Assembly (NCBI GenBank): GCA_033558025.1
Contig: JAUCEF010000002.1
Span: 2,666,001-2,730,000 of the forward strand
Length of the DNA stretch: 64,000 nucleotides
Reading direction: 5' to 3'
DNA from: Phytophthora sp. 'mugwort'
Lineage: Eukaryota > Oomycota > Peronosporomycetes > Peronosporales > Peronosporaceae
Shown: positions 53,240 through 64,000 of the stretch, one piece after another
Numbering within the stretch: position 1 is the stretch's first letter
Layout: each line of letters begins with the position of its first letter
Translations under genes and position numbers: made by a program
The notes under the pieces: generated by a model
Database searches by the model: none
What the model was told of the DNA's origin: nothing
Seen by the model: the letters and a program-made list of their open reading frames with translations, nothing else

Positions 53240-53862
53240 CTAACCGTGAGCGTGCCGACGGCCACTTCGCGGTCAACGCGGTGTCGGTCGCAAACCTTTT
53301 GTTTATCAGTGCAACCCAGGTATATTAGCGACGAAATAGAAAATGAGCTACTCAGTTTTCGCGGGAAAAGTAGACGGGGTGCAGCACAGACTTCCAGCAG
53401 CAGAGTACCTTTACAGAGCTCACAAGTATCCAGCGTTTGCAAAACAGTTCTGCGCATGTCGAGCAATGTCGTGGGTAACATTGGGATATTGCTGCGCTCT
53501 ACTCGTGTCCGTGGTAGGGCACTAGCTCTCGGCTATACGACTAGTTTGGCGTCTTTTTCGAAAAGAAATATGTTGGAAAAAAACAGTGTAGTGTCACACA
53601 ATTGTGGACTGCTTAAAAAAGCTGCATCTCGCATGACTGCTTGCTGAAGCCAAATGCTCGCAAGTCGTGGATGTTGCTGCATGTGCTTTTCCATACACGC
53701 ACGGCCTAGCAAGCACACGTCACGCCGGACTTCTACACCAACACAACGCAGAGCTGGCATCATCAATGCCACTTGTGCAATAATTTTTCCGATACCAGCT
53801 CCCATATCAAGGAAAACGTCGGACTCCAGAAGTTGTCCGAATCCGCCGATCAGCCTAGCCAC
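53240..53862 (-). pseudogene. DOT1-type histone methyltransferase-like fragment
   Basis: The - strand frame at 53862-53533 begins 'GQLLESDVFLDMGAGIGKII' and continues 'MPALRCVGVEVRRDVCLLGR' with 'DTTLFFSNIFLFEKDAKLVV'. D-x-G-x-G-x-G followed by a C-V-G-(V/I)-E block is the S-adenosylmethionine-binding motif I/II, and F-x-(N)-N-x-x-F after it is the family's catalytic loop in DOT1/KMT4-like enzymes that methylate histone H3 Lys79. Downstream scraps to ~53240 change frame. No N-terminal part is seen. It sits inside the inverted arms with PiggyBac 2, so it may have been carried by a transposon. Confidence 0.55.
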
Positions 53863-53984
53863 GCCTACCGGTAGAAATTCATTCGCATTATCCTGTGTTT
53901 GTCTGGATCGTTGCCGAATATCCTCAGCACGAATACTTCCAAAATTGCACGCCAGCGCATTTTCCGACTCTTGAGTTCAACAAC

Positions 53985-54400
53985 GACGTACCACGCTCAG
54001 CGACTACAACAGGACCCACCAACCCGTATCCACCAACAACACCGACATCAGTAGGAGTAGTAGTAACACCGACAACCCCCATATCAACACAAAGACACAC
54101 GCCGCGTCAGAACAACACTCAGCTACGCTCGGACCAGTAACAGCTCATGGTACCTGTCGCGCTGGCTGGCCTTGAACCCGGCCATCAGCACTACCGCCAC
54201 GGACAGACCGACCGCCACGCTCGTCACGTCCACAACGAGCGGCGACTGCCGCAGGGTCCACAAGCCCGACTCCACCAACCCCACCAACGGCAGGGCCAGG
54301 AGCAGCAACATCTGCAACACCAACACCTGCAACACAAACACACATGCCGCGTCCGCGTCACACTCCGCTACGCTTGGCCGGGCAACATCTTAATGTCGTA
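53985..54400. repeat. GC-rich inverted arm, right copy
   Basis: Reverse-complement counterpart of 50280-50820, with the internal unit order mirrored and ~400 bp long. The pair brackets PiggyBac 2 and the DOT1-like fragment. The 'atgttgcagatgttgctgct' and 'caacaccgacatc' stretches are simple-repeat-like. Confidence 0.65.
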
Positions 54401-54683
54401 TTGCAGCACACACAAAATCGTCGGATATGGTTACTTATGCAAGATTCACAGCAATAGCCGAGCTAGTCGGCCCTTGTTGGCCTGCGCTGGGTAGCCCCTA
54501 GCGGTTCGGCCCTCCCGGGGCGGTGCTTCCGCCGAGACCAAGTGCCCCAAGCCAGTCAATACACAGAGGTCAGCTGGGCTGACTGCCTTTGGCTTAGATA
54601 TCCCGTGTCTTCCGCTAAAAAGCGGACGACGGCGCGTTAGCACTTTGACGGGTCGTTGAGACCAAAGGCTTCTCGACTAGAAG
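54401..54683. other. Spacer before E-B
   Basis: No gene. Contains a short inverted pair around 54497-54540 ('ccctcccggggcggtgcttcc'). Confidence 0.35.
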
Positions 54684-55130
54684 TGTTACGGTACCCGGGC
54701 TATACGGCTAACCGGCCTGCCGAATTCGGCAGGACTGGTTTCTTCGCGCTTGGCGAGACGTGCCAGTCCCCGGGCCGACCTAGTTCTCATGGCGCTACCA
54801 GTCAACACTCTACAAGCTATGCGTCTCGGGAGCCAACGGTCACCATAATTCAGCCGTGCAGGGACTTACCGGATAGTGTACACTTGGCTTGGACTTAGAA
54901 AGAGTTACTCTGTTGTTATTATATCTCCCGGGAGCTCCCAAGGGGCTCCTCCTATTGTTAACTATGTTCCTACACCAATATTAAGTGAAATGAAGCTGGG
55001 TCGGCTCTCAACCGACCCTTCGCTAAGATTTCAATGTAACCACCCGAACTCAGCGGATAGTTGGGTACATCCAGTCAAGTAGCTGAGTTGCTAGCTCCCT
55101 TCGTACTCGGCGATCAGTACCGCGATCATG
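54684..55130 (-). repeat. E-B LTR (3' LTR by pol direction)
   Basis: The block begins 'tgttacggtacccgggctat', so on the - strand it ends CCGTAACA, a normal LTR terminus. It is related to the remnant at 1645-2065. By its position at the far side of the antisense ORF from pol, it is the 3' LTR. The inner edge near 55130-55150 is approximate; a pyrimidine stretch ('ccttctctccgatctttg', ~55266-55283) may be part of a polypurine tract on the - strand. Confidence 0.6.
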
Positions 55131-55353
55131 CTACGAGCCGAGCTGGCAACTGCCTTGGCCTAACTAGTGTGTCGCCACCTGTTAAGATTACCACATTCAC
55201 TCTCGCTTTCCTGACGCTTGGCATCCGGCTCTTCCCACGACACGCGTTGTTTCGCTGACCTGATGCCTTCTCTCCGATCTTTGAAGCTTCCGTTGGTTCG
55301 CATGCTCAGCTCGATTTCCTGCTGACTTGCTTCCGTGCGTATTGGTAACCTAG
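55131..55353 (+). other. Leader between E-B LTR and antisense ORF
   Basis: No coding sign. Occupies the place of an antisense promoter and 5' leader for the ORF that starts at 55354. Confidence 0.4.
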
Positions 55354-58300
55354 ATGGATAAGAAGACTTCTCCTGCTTCGTGTGAGCACCAAAATTCAGG
55401 CGGCCCTCTTATTCCTCCCTCGAGAGAGGCTTCTCCGCAATCGTTTAACTCACCAACGATCAAGGCGACAGCCACACCGACTGCAACGCTGGAACGACTC
55501 CGACCACTGCTCCATTTCTTGTTGTGAGATCTGATGGATCATCCGGGTCAGTTGAGGGCACCACTAGTGAGCACGCTTTTCAGCCCACCTCTTCCGAGAC
55601 CGCCCACACGATTCCTCCGGGAAGTCTAACTCATAGATTGTTGAGTTCACCGAGTTCGGTTCGTAGATACTCATCCATCCCTTCTTCTTACAGGATGAAC
55701 CTGCTCGATCATCGCTGACCTTCCTTCCCGGCAGCTAACCTGAGAGGGGGTCGTCCATCACTGTCGTAGCCGGTCCTCGGTTCCCTGGAGCTCGCCTCCT
55801 TGGAAAGCCAGAGGATCTCGACGACTTCTCCGAGGCATTATCACCGGATTCTACGTCACTGAGAGACCATCAGTCGGGTCCTCGCTCACGACCAGTTCCT
55901 CACGCCTTAACGCGCAAGTCAATTCTTAAGGTTCGAGATGGCGACGACTCAGCTTTTCCTCTCGCCGAATCTCCTCCTTTCGCCGACTTGTGGATGAAGA
56001 CCCAGCATTGAAGACAATTCGGCCGAGCTTGGACTCTCTGGCTAGTGACTCGCAAGGAGCCCAACATTCCCATGGTATGTCTCCCGCAAACAGCGACATT
56101 ATTTGCCGCTTCCATCTCCTCTGCAAGTTCTCTGTGTGCTACTCCGCTGTCAGAATTTCGGCCGGACGGACTATTGAAAACTGGGATTCCTCCACTTTCA
56201 TCAGCTGAAACTTCGCTGCCTCAGCTCGAGTCTCAATCTCAGAACCCAGAGGCTTCAGCTGACAAACTGAAATCAGCGGGGCCTCTTCTACTGGCCGCGA
56301 GAACTCAGTTGACGATGAAGTTCCGCCTTCAACGGATCTAGCTGAGCCCTGGATGCTAACTCAAGACCGTGAACGTATTCGTCCGGCCGAAGAGCGGACT
56401 CGGCTGATAGCTTATACCTTCTTCGACCTCCGCTTCCTGATAACTGATATCACCGCAGAAATATTTCTGCTACTCGTTCTCCAACTGAGATGTTGTCATT
56501 GCTACAATCCGGCTCTTCCCTTTAACCGAGTTCTTCCGGAGAATTAGCTCAGCTCCGAAATGGTGTAACTCGACTGCACCGTGAAGATGGTGCCCTATGC
56601 CGGAGCCTGGAGTCAGCTTTGGCGTCGACCGCTCGGCTAGAAGTCGAATTGGCTGCGGTAGTTCGTGAGCGGGACCAGTGGAAGCAATCGTCTGGCATGA
56701 ATACCACTTTGCTGACTTCCTACCGCTCCACCATCTATCGACTGGAAATGGAGAAGAGGAAGTCAACTCGGCTAGAGAATTGCCATATTCACGCCTTCCA
56801 AGAACATGTGTACGGGCTCAATCGCATGTTTGAGTGTCGGATAGGGATTGCCAACTCCTAACCGATCAGTTCACGCTGCGTACTGTGTCTTACAACGCCT
56901 TAAATGCGTTGTCACTTATTTTCGTCGTCTTCAAGAGGCGGCAAGTTTGGTGACTTCCAGTAGCGATAAGCTGAATCTTCGGTTGGTGCACAAGACGATT
57001 GAGGAGCAACAGCGTGCGATTGTTCGCCTCAAGAACCTCCTCCGCCACCATGGCCCCCTTTCCGCGGTGGATCCAGAGGTGATATTGGCTGCAGCTGCTG
57101 GTCTTGACGCTCCGGGACTGACCCCCCCCCCCCCGAGATCTCAGCTTGAATGCCCGTCTGTGCCGACTTCTCGAAGCCCAGTGGCCTGAGATTGCACTGG
57201 TACAGTCAGAAGGCCTCGTAAGATTACCTTGCAAATTTCTGCTCGGTCAAGTGGTTCGGTTGGGCAGCAGAGTTAGGTATCCCAAGCTGTTCCGGATCTG
57301 CCTCCTCCTCCCCGTATCAAGTTCACAACGCTGAAGCCGACTTCCACACCTACGGATCAACCGCATCGAGTTCCAGAAAGTCTCTATCATCGGCATCACC
57401 TCATTCCGGTGACTCTCCCTTCCATCCGTGGATTCATCACGCTTTTGTCGACAAAATCTGGTTCTCCGTCTAGTTAACCGTATTATCGAGAATAGCATCC
57501 GCAGCTGTTGCGGTGAATTCGCTGAGCTCAGCGGACCCTGTTCCACCGCCGAGTTCTTATGAGTCTCCTGCAACATCGGCTCGACATGTTGCTGCGGTAG
57601 CTGAGTCCCAATCTCCGATATTCCATCTAACTTTGCTGGTATCATTTCGACTACGCCGACCGGGAAGACCAACGGTATTTAGTCCAAGCTCTTCATTTCT
57701 TCATTTCACTCCAAATCGAGGAAAGCTGTCTCCACTCCGATGCATCCGAAGGCCGCTGTCCTATCTCCTTTGCGCCGGTCGCCCCGAGCTGCATCGGTCA
57801 CTGCAGAGCTATTAGCCGAATCCAACTTGGGGACTTCGAGACGTCTGATATCGTGGCTCTCGGTCCGGTGAAGGTCAAGTCGGCTGGAATTCCTGATCAT
57901 CAAGATGTGACTGTATCTGGTGTATCCGCATCTCCCCTCTTGATGTCAGTTCCCCTGATGCCGAGCAGGAAGGGATTTGCCGTCCTCCGCGGTCCCCCAA
58001 GCACCTCTTCATCGAGGTATTTGGTTCAGATGATGATAACAGTGACGATGGTGACTCAAGCAAGGAAGCGAAGAACCCTGTAGTTGCTCCGGCAGTATCA
58101 AACCAGTCGTCAGTGATTCTATCCCCGCAAACTTCGGATCTTCCCGTCCAGTTCTCTTCCGCAAGAACATGGAGCTGGCAAATGTTTGCGTCAATCGTCT
58201 TCCCACCAGTTCCCAAGCGGCTTAGAAGTGACTCCACAGGTAATGCTGTTCCGGTCACGTCTTCTCCGACTGTTCTCCAGACTGTAGCGACTACAGATCT

Positions 58301-59790
58301 CTCCCCACGCTGGTCCATTTCTGCTTCCAAGAACTCAGCTTCTCCAAAGGTGGCACCTTCTAAGTCGGCTACTACGGACTCGATACCGCCGAAGTCAGCT
58401 TCTCGAGGGTCTGCATCTAAGAAGTCAGCTCTGGTGACTCTAGTTGCAACGGAATCAGCTCTTTCTCCTTCGTTGACCGAGAATTCTGAGTCCAAGAGGT
58501 CAGCTTCCAAGGGTCTGGTACCAAGAGGTCGCCAATGAAGAAGCGGACTCCTATAAGCTCGGCTTCCTTGAACCCAGCATCCGTTAAGTTGATTTCCGCC
58601 ACCCATTGACACCCAAAGGAAAAAGGTTAGAAGAAGGCATCGCCCAGCTCAATCTCAGCTGTCTCAAGCAAATCCAGCCAAGTCGAGAGTGCTTCTTCAC
58701 CTTCTGGACCCTTGGCGTTACGGATTACTCAGCTGAAGTTGCGAGCTCCTCAAGCGGTAGCCCGTGGTAAACGGGTGACCGAGCAAATGAAGACATTGTT
58801 GAATCCTTCATTCTTCCACCCCGGGTCTGCTCATTATTGAGAGAAAATCATCTCGTCGTATCCGGTGGCCATCAAGATGGAGATTATCGACGGGAAGAGT
58901 TATGTCTGTCCGACTCCCTCCTCCCTGGAAGGGGTTGCAGCTTTTGCTGACATTCAGTCTCCTCAGCATCCCTGTTGCCGCTTGATGTCGAAGCTCGCAG
59001 CTGAGCCTTTCTTTATGTCTTCATCGATGATGGCTCGAGTACGGGGATCCGGATATCAGCCAGCTTCACCGGTGGAGATCATCGCTCAATATTGGGGCAA
59101 ATTACGGGGGAAGCGATTGACTGGATCCGATATTTCATCGCTCTCCGGGAGCGTCTGCACTGGATAGTGGATTCGAGCGTTGTTAAGGGTTTGCACCCAG
59201 ATGTGTATCCTGGTGTCCCACTCAGCGAGCTTGAGCTCATTCTCCAAAGTTGGTACAACTATAGCAAGAACCGAAAGCGCCGAAAGCGTCGTGCGGCAGC
59301 CTTCGCCCTCATCTCAACGAATTGGATCAAGCTCTGCACAATGGTGTTACTGTGCACTTCTCAGCTGGACCCGCGCCGACTCTGGATACCAAGTTATTTT
59401 CGACCCATGTGTCCCATTTGCTCCGCCGACTAATATAGCATGGTTTCCATCAAGGTGTTGCTGAAGCCGACCGCGAGGAGCCTTTTCGCGCATGGTGGTT
59501 GCGCTTGATGTCATCGCACCCTTACAACCAGTGTTTCCAACCGCTGCATCCTGAGTTTCCAGTGTTTGCCTTGCCGAGTTCGATTCCGAGTACGTCCAAT
59601 CTCACGTGGAAGAGGATATCGATCCAAACGAGCCGACTCCATCCAGTCTCTCTCCTACTGCGCCAACTGCTGCCAATAGAGAAGGCCTGGCTACATTCGA
59701 GAACATGTAGCTCACCTTGGTGCTTATCACATTCACTTAGTCCAGTTCCCAGGCACCTTAGCTGAGTTGATTTTCGAGTCGTAGTTATGA
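55354..59790 (+). pseudogene. E-B antisense ORF: coiled-coil, Ser/Lys-rich protein with C-terminal domain
   Basis: ATG 55354 ('MDKKTSPASCEHQNSGGPLI') opens a broken coding line of ~1450 residues. A coiled-coil section is at ~56600-57050 ('LEVELAAVVRERDQWKQSSG', 'TIEEQQRAIVRLKNLLRHHG'). A low-complexity section at ~57740-58620 repeats Lys-Ser-Ala units ('SASKNSASPKVAPSKSATTD'). A more globular C-terminal part at ~58860-59450 includes 'AIKMEIIDGKSYVCPTPSSL', 'TGEAIDWIRYFIALRERLHW' and 'VPLSELELILQSWYNYSK'. The order coiled coil, basic/Ser-rich matches the E-A antisense ORF despite little residue identity. No Gag CCHC, protease or membrane segment is seen. Function unknown; structural or regulatory roles are both possible. 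At least eight frameshifts or stops. Confidence 0.6.
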
Positions 59791-59984
59791 CGTCTCAGTT
59801 GGGTCCCCACAAGGTCATTTCAGTCCTATACAATGATACAATGATTTCAGTAGTTTTGTTCCATTCCACCAGGCCTGAGTCCCGGTCACCTGGTGGTGGT
59901 CAACATGTGGCACCGTGGTGCTAGTTCTCGACTGTCACTTGCCCCATCTGCAAACGATTCTCTCGTTTCGTTTGCCGTAAGTAA

Positions 59985-61645
59985 TCAAACAATAAACCTC
60001 CGCATGACATATTCGTGAGGTTCCCATGTAGATCCATCGTAAACGAACCATTTGACCTTGAACAACCGCTGAGCTCTATGGTTATCGCTGATACGGCATA
60101 TCGTCATCAAGAACTGCTTCAACCATTTGTCGGCACTATCATCAACTTCCCAGCTACCTTCTGGATGGAGTTCTTCATCGAAATCGAAACGTCGGTCTTC
60201 GTTGAGTTCGTCCACCAGCTGAGCAGTTGGTCTTTGCCCTGGATCGGTTACCGCTTTCAGCCGAGATACATGTACTACCGGATAAACCGATACCTACTCT
60301 TGTCGGGAAGCTCCAGTTGGTATGCAAACACTTCAACTTCTTCTTCTTCACTCGTAACGGTCCGTGGTACCGATGGGCCAGCATTTTCTTCAAATCTGCT
60401 TTGAATCGTTCCATGAACGAACAAACTTGGTCTCCTTCGATAAACAAAGAATTCTGGTTATCCGCCGACTCAGCTAACACATTTTCTCTCAATCTGGATG
60501 AGCTAGTCGCCTTCAAGATGGCTTCGCGTTCCCTTTTACCAAGACGTGCATTTTGTTTTTCTGCGCGCCGAGACTTCTCTGTCATATGGTATACCTTAGC
60601 GAGTAGTAACGCAATTTCCCGTTGCGGGTTGGTCTATCTACGCAATTGACAGCATTAGCTGAGTTGGCTGTGTCATCTTTGATAGTTGATGTCATTGCTT
60701 TGAGCGTGGACTGGGCGTCCAATCAGTGCACCAAGTAGAAGGGTGTTTCACGTCGAGTTGTATCGCGTGAGTTGTTTATGGCATGGACCATTTTTCGGCT
60801 ACGTCGTCCCAGTCGGCTTGCAGCGGGTCTTCGACATATACGCAGATAGTCTGGATAATCGTTTTGACTGAGCGTTCCTGTTTGCCGTTAGCCTGGCGGT
60901 CGGTAACTCAGCGTTGATCTAGACCGCGACTGCATCAACTCAGCGGACGCTTGGAAAACTTCGCTCATGAAGTGGAGATCTCTATCGTGACGAATTAACG
61001 ATAGACTACCGAACCTCCGGAGTACACATGGCTTCGAAGGCTTTCGCCAATTCCAATGTTCCCGTGTCACCCATGGCTTTTGCTATCACAAACCCCGTGA
61101 AATGAGCTTGGAAAGCAATAGCGCCGTGTTGCCTCGCTGAGTCTTTGGTAACGGAATTATGAAATCCATTGATACCAGTTGGAATGGGTGTTGGAGTACA
61201 ACATTGCCAGGTGAGTTACGTTTTAATTGGGGCTTGCTTTTACTCGCTCTGCAATTTCATATGTCTGGACGTGTTTGAGTACATCAACGTATAACCCTAC
61301 CCAATATAACTCAGCTTTCACCCTATGAAAGGTCCGTACGATACCCTGGCGACCTCCTTCGCTCATCGTTGTTGGTATCACCAGTCTTCACTTGAGGTCT
61401 CCATCGTCGGACTCGACTGCTCGCTGTCGCTGACCCTGGTAGTACAGCAGACCGTCTTCACTGAGTAGGAAGCTGTCAGCAATTTTGCTTGCTCGCTGAG
61501 TACGACGGTGGGTGAGCCCATCGAGCTCTCCTCGGAGTAATGCCTTCAAGTCAGCCCACTTAAAATCTCCTGCTTGAGCTCTTGATATGCGTCGTCGCCG
61601 TTCTGCTTGCGCCATTACTGGATCAATATCGATTGCACTGAGCAC
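59985..61645 (-). pseudogene. E-B integrase with chromodomain
   Basis: From 61645, a helical linker ('DFKWADLKALLRGELDGLTH', 'DSFLLSEDGLLYYQGQ') precedes a decayed zinc region. The core is scattered ('FQLVSMDFI' at ~61160, 'LIRHDRDLHFMSEVFQASAE' at ~61010-60955). The C-terminal part at 60585-60300 has 'GDQVCSFMERFKADLKKMLA' and 'HRYHGPLRVK', the GPY/F-type motif. A chromodomain ends the protein at ~60080-59985 ('RLFKVKWFVYDGSTWEPHEY'). The end is ~195 bp from the end of the antisense ORF. Frameshifts are numerous. Confidence 0.75.
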
Positions 61646-61949
61646 GCGATTCTTCTCAACTGGTGTTTGAGTTGATCCTTTTACTCGGCTCGTAAATGCG
61701 CTCGGCTGTGGTGACTCAATCTCCGTTACAATACCCTCCAGGTCTGGTAGATGGTCTTGTCGTCTCCAGCTGACTCCTGTATTCGTCTAGCCGACCTCGG
61801 TGGCTCTTCCGCCGGGTTCAACATGGTTTCATCATCGAAGTGACCTCGGCGGGTTTGTCGTCTGGTCATTACTGCTATCCGACTCATCTCCACGCTGTTT
61901 TCTTCTTGACGCTTTGTATATAGCTCTTCAGAAATTCGGTTGAGCATCT

Positions 61950-62400
61950 TCAACTCGCTTTGCGTTCGCTTCTGAGTACCACACGACCAGCTTTGTTCTC
62001 CATAGCTTCCGTGGTGAGGGAGTCAGCTGCTGCATTGTAGCAAAGTACTACATTCAAATAGCGATCTGACTTTAACCTCTCCGTCATCTCCTTGTGGCGC
62101 GCCAACTCGACTTGCAACGTCTCCTTCTTACACGCGATCACCCCCATGGATTGCTGGATTACAAGCCGTGAGTACTCGCCGATTACTATATCCGTTACTC
62201 CGCGGTCTAACACCGCGGCTACACTGTTATTCATGACAGTGTACTCAGCTATGTTAACCGTGGGTGGACGAGAGGTCCGCATCGCAGCGATCTCAATGTC
62301 ACATGCCGGTAAGTGCCACAGGATCCACTTGCAGCTTCCATACCCACCATTCCTCTCAGTCTTAGTAGACCCGTCAAACGATAGTACATAGCGTCAGTCC
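61950..62400 (-). pseudogene. E-B additional RNase H (aRNH)
   Basis: Frame scraps at ~62390-62300 ('SFDGSTKTERNGGYGS', catalytic Asp) lead into a 110-residue frame at 62282-61950 with 'VNIAEYTVMNNSVAAVLDRG' (Glu), 'IVIGEYSRLVIQQSMGVI' (second Asp position reads Glu-Tyr where G-D-S is expected) and 'VVLCYNAAADSLTTEAM' (N-x-x-A-D). This matches the E-A second RNase H in order and spacing. Confidence 0.7.
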
Positions 62401-63996
62401 CGGGATAAGTGATCATACAATAGCGATGGATCCAATCGTACGGCCACCCAGTTCTTTGATGAAGGGGCATATAAGCGGGTGACTCGTCAAGTTCGATGTG
62501 GGGAGTGATAGACGCTTGCGGTAGCTGAGCGAAGGCGACATCCCGCTCCCGTATCCGATTCACGTTAAGATGAAAGGGTGAGAATAAAACCGAGAAGATC
62601 GTAGCCCGACCGTAGAGTGATTCGGACTGGAAACCTACTCCAAAGTAGAAAAGTGAGTAAACACATTGCGTGTACTGCTTGCTAGCAGTATATATCAGAC
62701 TTTCAAAAAGTGGAGCCCAAAACAAAACTAATAGCTCATTTTCAGCTGGATGATAGTTGACTTCATTGTCCTTGCGGACTCGGCCACAGAACCGAACTGG
62801 GTGCAACTTATCATCATGAAACTGCATCAGGGTAGAACTCAAATTCCAATCATTGGCGAAAGCATAACGTAGACATCGTTTGATAGTCAAAGTGTCGGAG
62901 TATTGGAGCTCGAATGATTATTTCTTTCGGTGCTGCAAAAGCCGACTGAGCTGAAGTCATATCGTTTCTCGAAGTGAAGTCGGTGTCTTTAAACTGGTAG
63001 AGGGCGGATCCGTATACCACCAGGTTCTGAATGAACCGACTAAGTAATTCAGTGCGCCCAGGAAAGCTTGCATTCCCTTCTTTGATTTCGGGAACGGTAA
63101 CTCGGCTGTTTCGGCCAACTTCTTCGGATTGGCGAATATACCATTCGGCGAGATACACTGTGAAAGGAAATTAACTGTCTGCTGCACGAAGGTGCTCTTG
63201 GTGAAACTGATACTGCTTCTGCACACGGCAAATCGTGTCAATAATCGATCTAGCATGGCTAAACATTCATTAAACGTCTTCCCACCAAAGCAGATATCAT
63301 CCACGAATGACCGGCGTTCGAACACCGGGACGTGTTTGGGTTCATCGGATTCTCCATTCCTGAACATTTTACCATCTTGTCCATCCACTACTTCCTGGAG
63401 CGGATCGGTCTCAGCTAGGGTCCAGTAATCAGCTTCGAACTTGGTCGGGTAACTCAGCTCAGGAGCTAGCGGAGCTCCTCTTCAACTGTGTTGGCTGCGC
63501 TGAGTTGCGGCTGCGTCTTCAGCTTGGTGGACACGTTCGGCGTAAGCAGTCCATCCATCACGAGGTTGTACATAACTCCACAAGGCATTGTCTAGTAGCC
63601 GCTGATAAAATCATAGGGGCGTTCTCAAACCAAAAGGTATTCTGAGACACTCAAAATGTCCCAGCGCACAGACAGAAGCTGAAATTTTCCTACCTGCTGA
63701 GTCATCATAAGAGCCCAAAATCTGCTAGCCACATCCAAGAAGCAAAACCGAAGGTAGCTTTCCAGCTCAGTTAGCATATCATCGACTAAAGGTAGGGCAT
63801 ATTCCATGAGCACTGTGACTGTGTTGACCATCTTGTAATCGATACACAGACAGATATCCACCAAATGCTTCTTAAGTACAATAACAATCGGGGATGCCCA
63901 AGGACTGTCCGAGAAGGCAACCAACCCAGATTCCAATAGACACTTGAGGAGCTCGTACAACTTCTTCAATGCTTGAGAGGGGACCGCCGAGCTCAC
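62401..63996 (-). pseudogene. E-B reverse transcriptase and gypsy RNase H
   Basis: At the window edge, RT fingers ('SDSPWASPIVIVLKKHLVDI', 'CIDYKMVNTVTVL') and palm ('LRFCFLDVASRFWALMMTQQ') are at 63996-63625. The catalytic box is at ~63310 ('RSFVDDICFGGKTF', Asp pair present), thumb/connection at ~63150-63010 ('CISPNGIFANPKKLAETAEL', 'MQAFLGALNYLV'), then RNase H at 62890-62680 ('HPVRFCGRVRKDNEVNYHPA', 'ENELLVLFWA'). Frameshifts near 63620, 63390, 62950 and 62680. The RT is truncated only by the window end. Confidence 0.8.
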
Positions 63997-64000
63997 AAAT

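Larger units (their letters stand above)
54684..63996 (-). mobile_element. Gypsy element E-B with antisense ORF, runs off the window
   Basis: Same architecture as E-A in the pol direction: RT (63996 and beyond the window), RNase H, additional RNase H, integrase, chromodomain (to 59985), then an antisense coiled-coil ORF (55354-59790), then an LTR (54684-~55130). The word TCAGCT/AGCTGA is strikingly frequent through all parts, unlike neighbouring DNA. The 5' part (Gag, protease, 5' LTR) lies beyond 64000. Many frameshifts. Confidence 0.7.

Overview
The window looks like repeat-rich nuclear DNA of an oomycete, most probably a Phytophthora-type genome. The evidence is the mix of element families: Ty3/gypsy elements with an extra plant/archaeal-type RNase H plus chromodomain, Ty1/copia, a mariner-like transposase, PIF/Harbinger, PiggyBac-like (DDE_Tnp_1_7) transposases, a tRNA-headed SINE and an integrated Polinton/Maverick-type virus. 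Nothing argues for a prokaryote. I see no intact host housekeeping gene; the only host-like pieces are short fragments of a cytochrome P450 and of a DOT1-type methyltransferase. Almost every coding region is broken by 1-nt frameshifts or stops, so most entries are pseudogenes described by domain content.

Layout. 1-2.1 kb: unrecognised DNA, a P450-like fragment and an LTR remnant. 2.3-5.4 kb: a copia element (+). 5.8-7.2 kb: a mariner-like transposase carrying a palindromic MITE with a second MITE inside it. 7.2-14.7 kb: gypsy element 'E-A', pol on the - strand and a coiled-coil ORF on the + strand, meeting tail to tail. 14.7-19.8 kb: a second gypsy element (-) and two neighbouring LTRs. 19.9-22.5 kb: a gypsy RNase H scrap, a Harbinger transposase and a coiled-coil pseudogene. 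About 22.77-38.5 kb: a nearly complete Polinton-like element. 38.5-41.5 kb: a third gypsy element (-). 42.4-45 kb: SINE-like DNA and a second Harbinger. 46-54.4 kb: two PiggyBac-like transposases and a DOT1-like fragment, the second PiggyBac bracketed by GC-rich inverted arms. 54.7-64 kb: 'E-B', a second element with the E-A architecture.

The two most interesting systems are these. First, the Polinton-like element (15.7 kb) encodes protein-primed DNA polymerase B, a chromodomain integrase, a packaging ATPase, double-jelly-roll major capsid protein, penton, an adenain-like maturation protease, a pX-like virion protein, a large structural protein, and a long repetitive fibre ending in an apparent peptidase S74 self-cleaving chaperone. 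The replication/integration genes lie at one end, the virion genes at the other, and several start codons share an ATATAGA motif. Second, E-A and E-B both carry a long coiled-coil, basic/serine-rich ORF antisense to and downstream of pol. Together with the extra RNase H, this closely parallels plant Tat-lineage retrotransposons (Grande, Retand, RIRE2). The two copies differ strongly in sequence but share this layout, and each has its own word bias (GATC in E-A, TCAGCT in E-B) running through LTR/leader, antisense ORF and pol, which argues against chance nesting.
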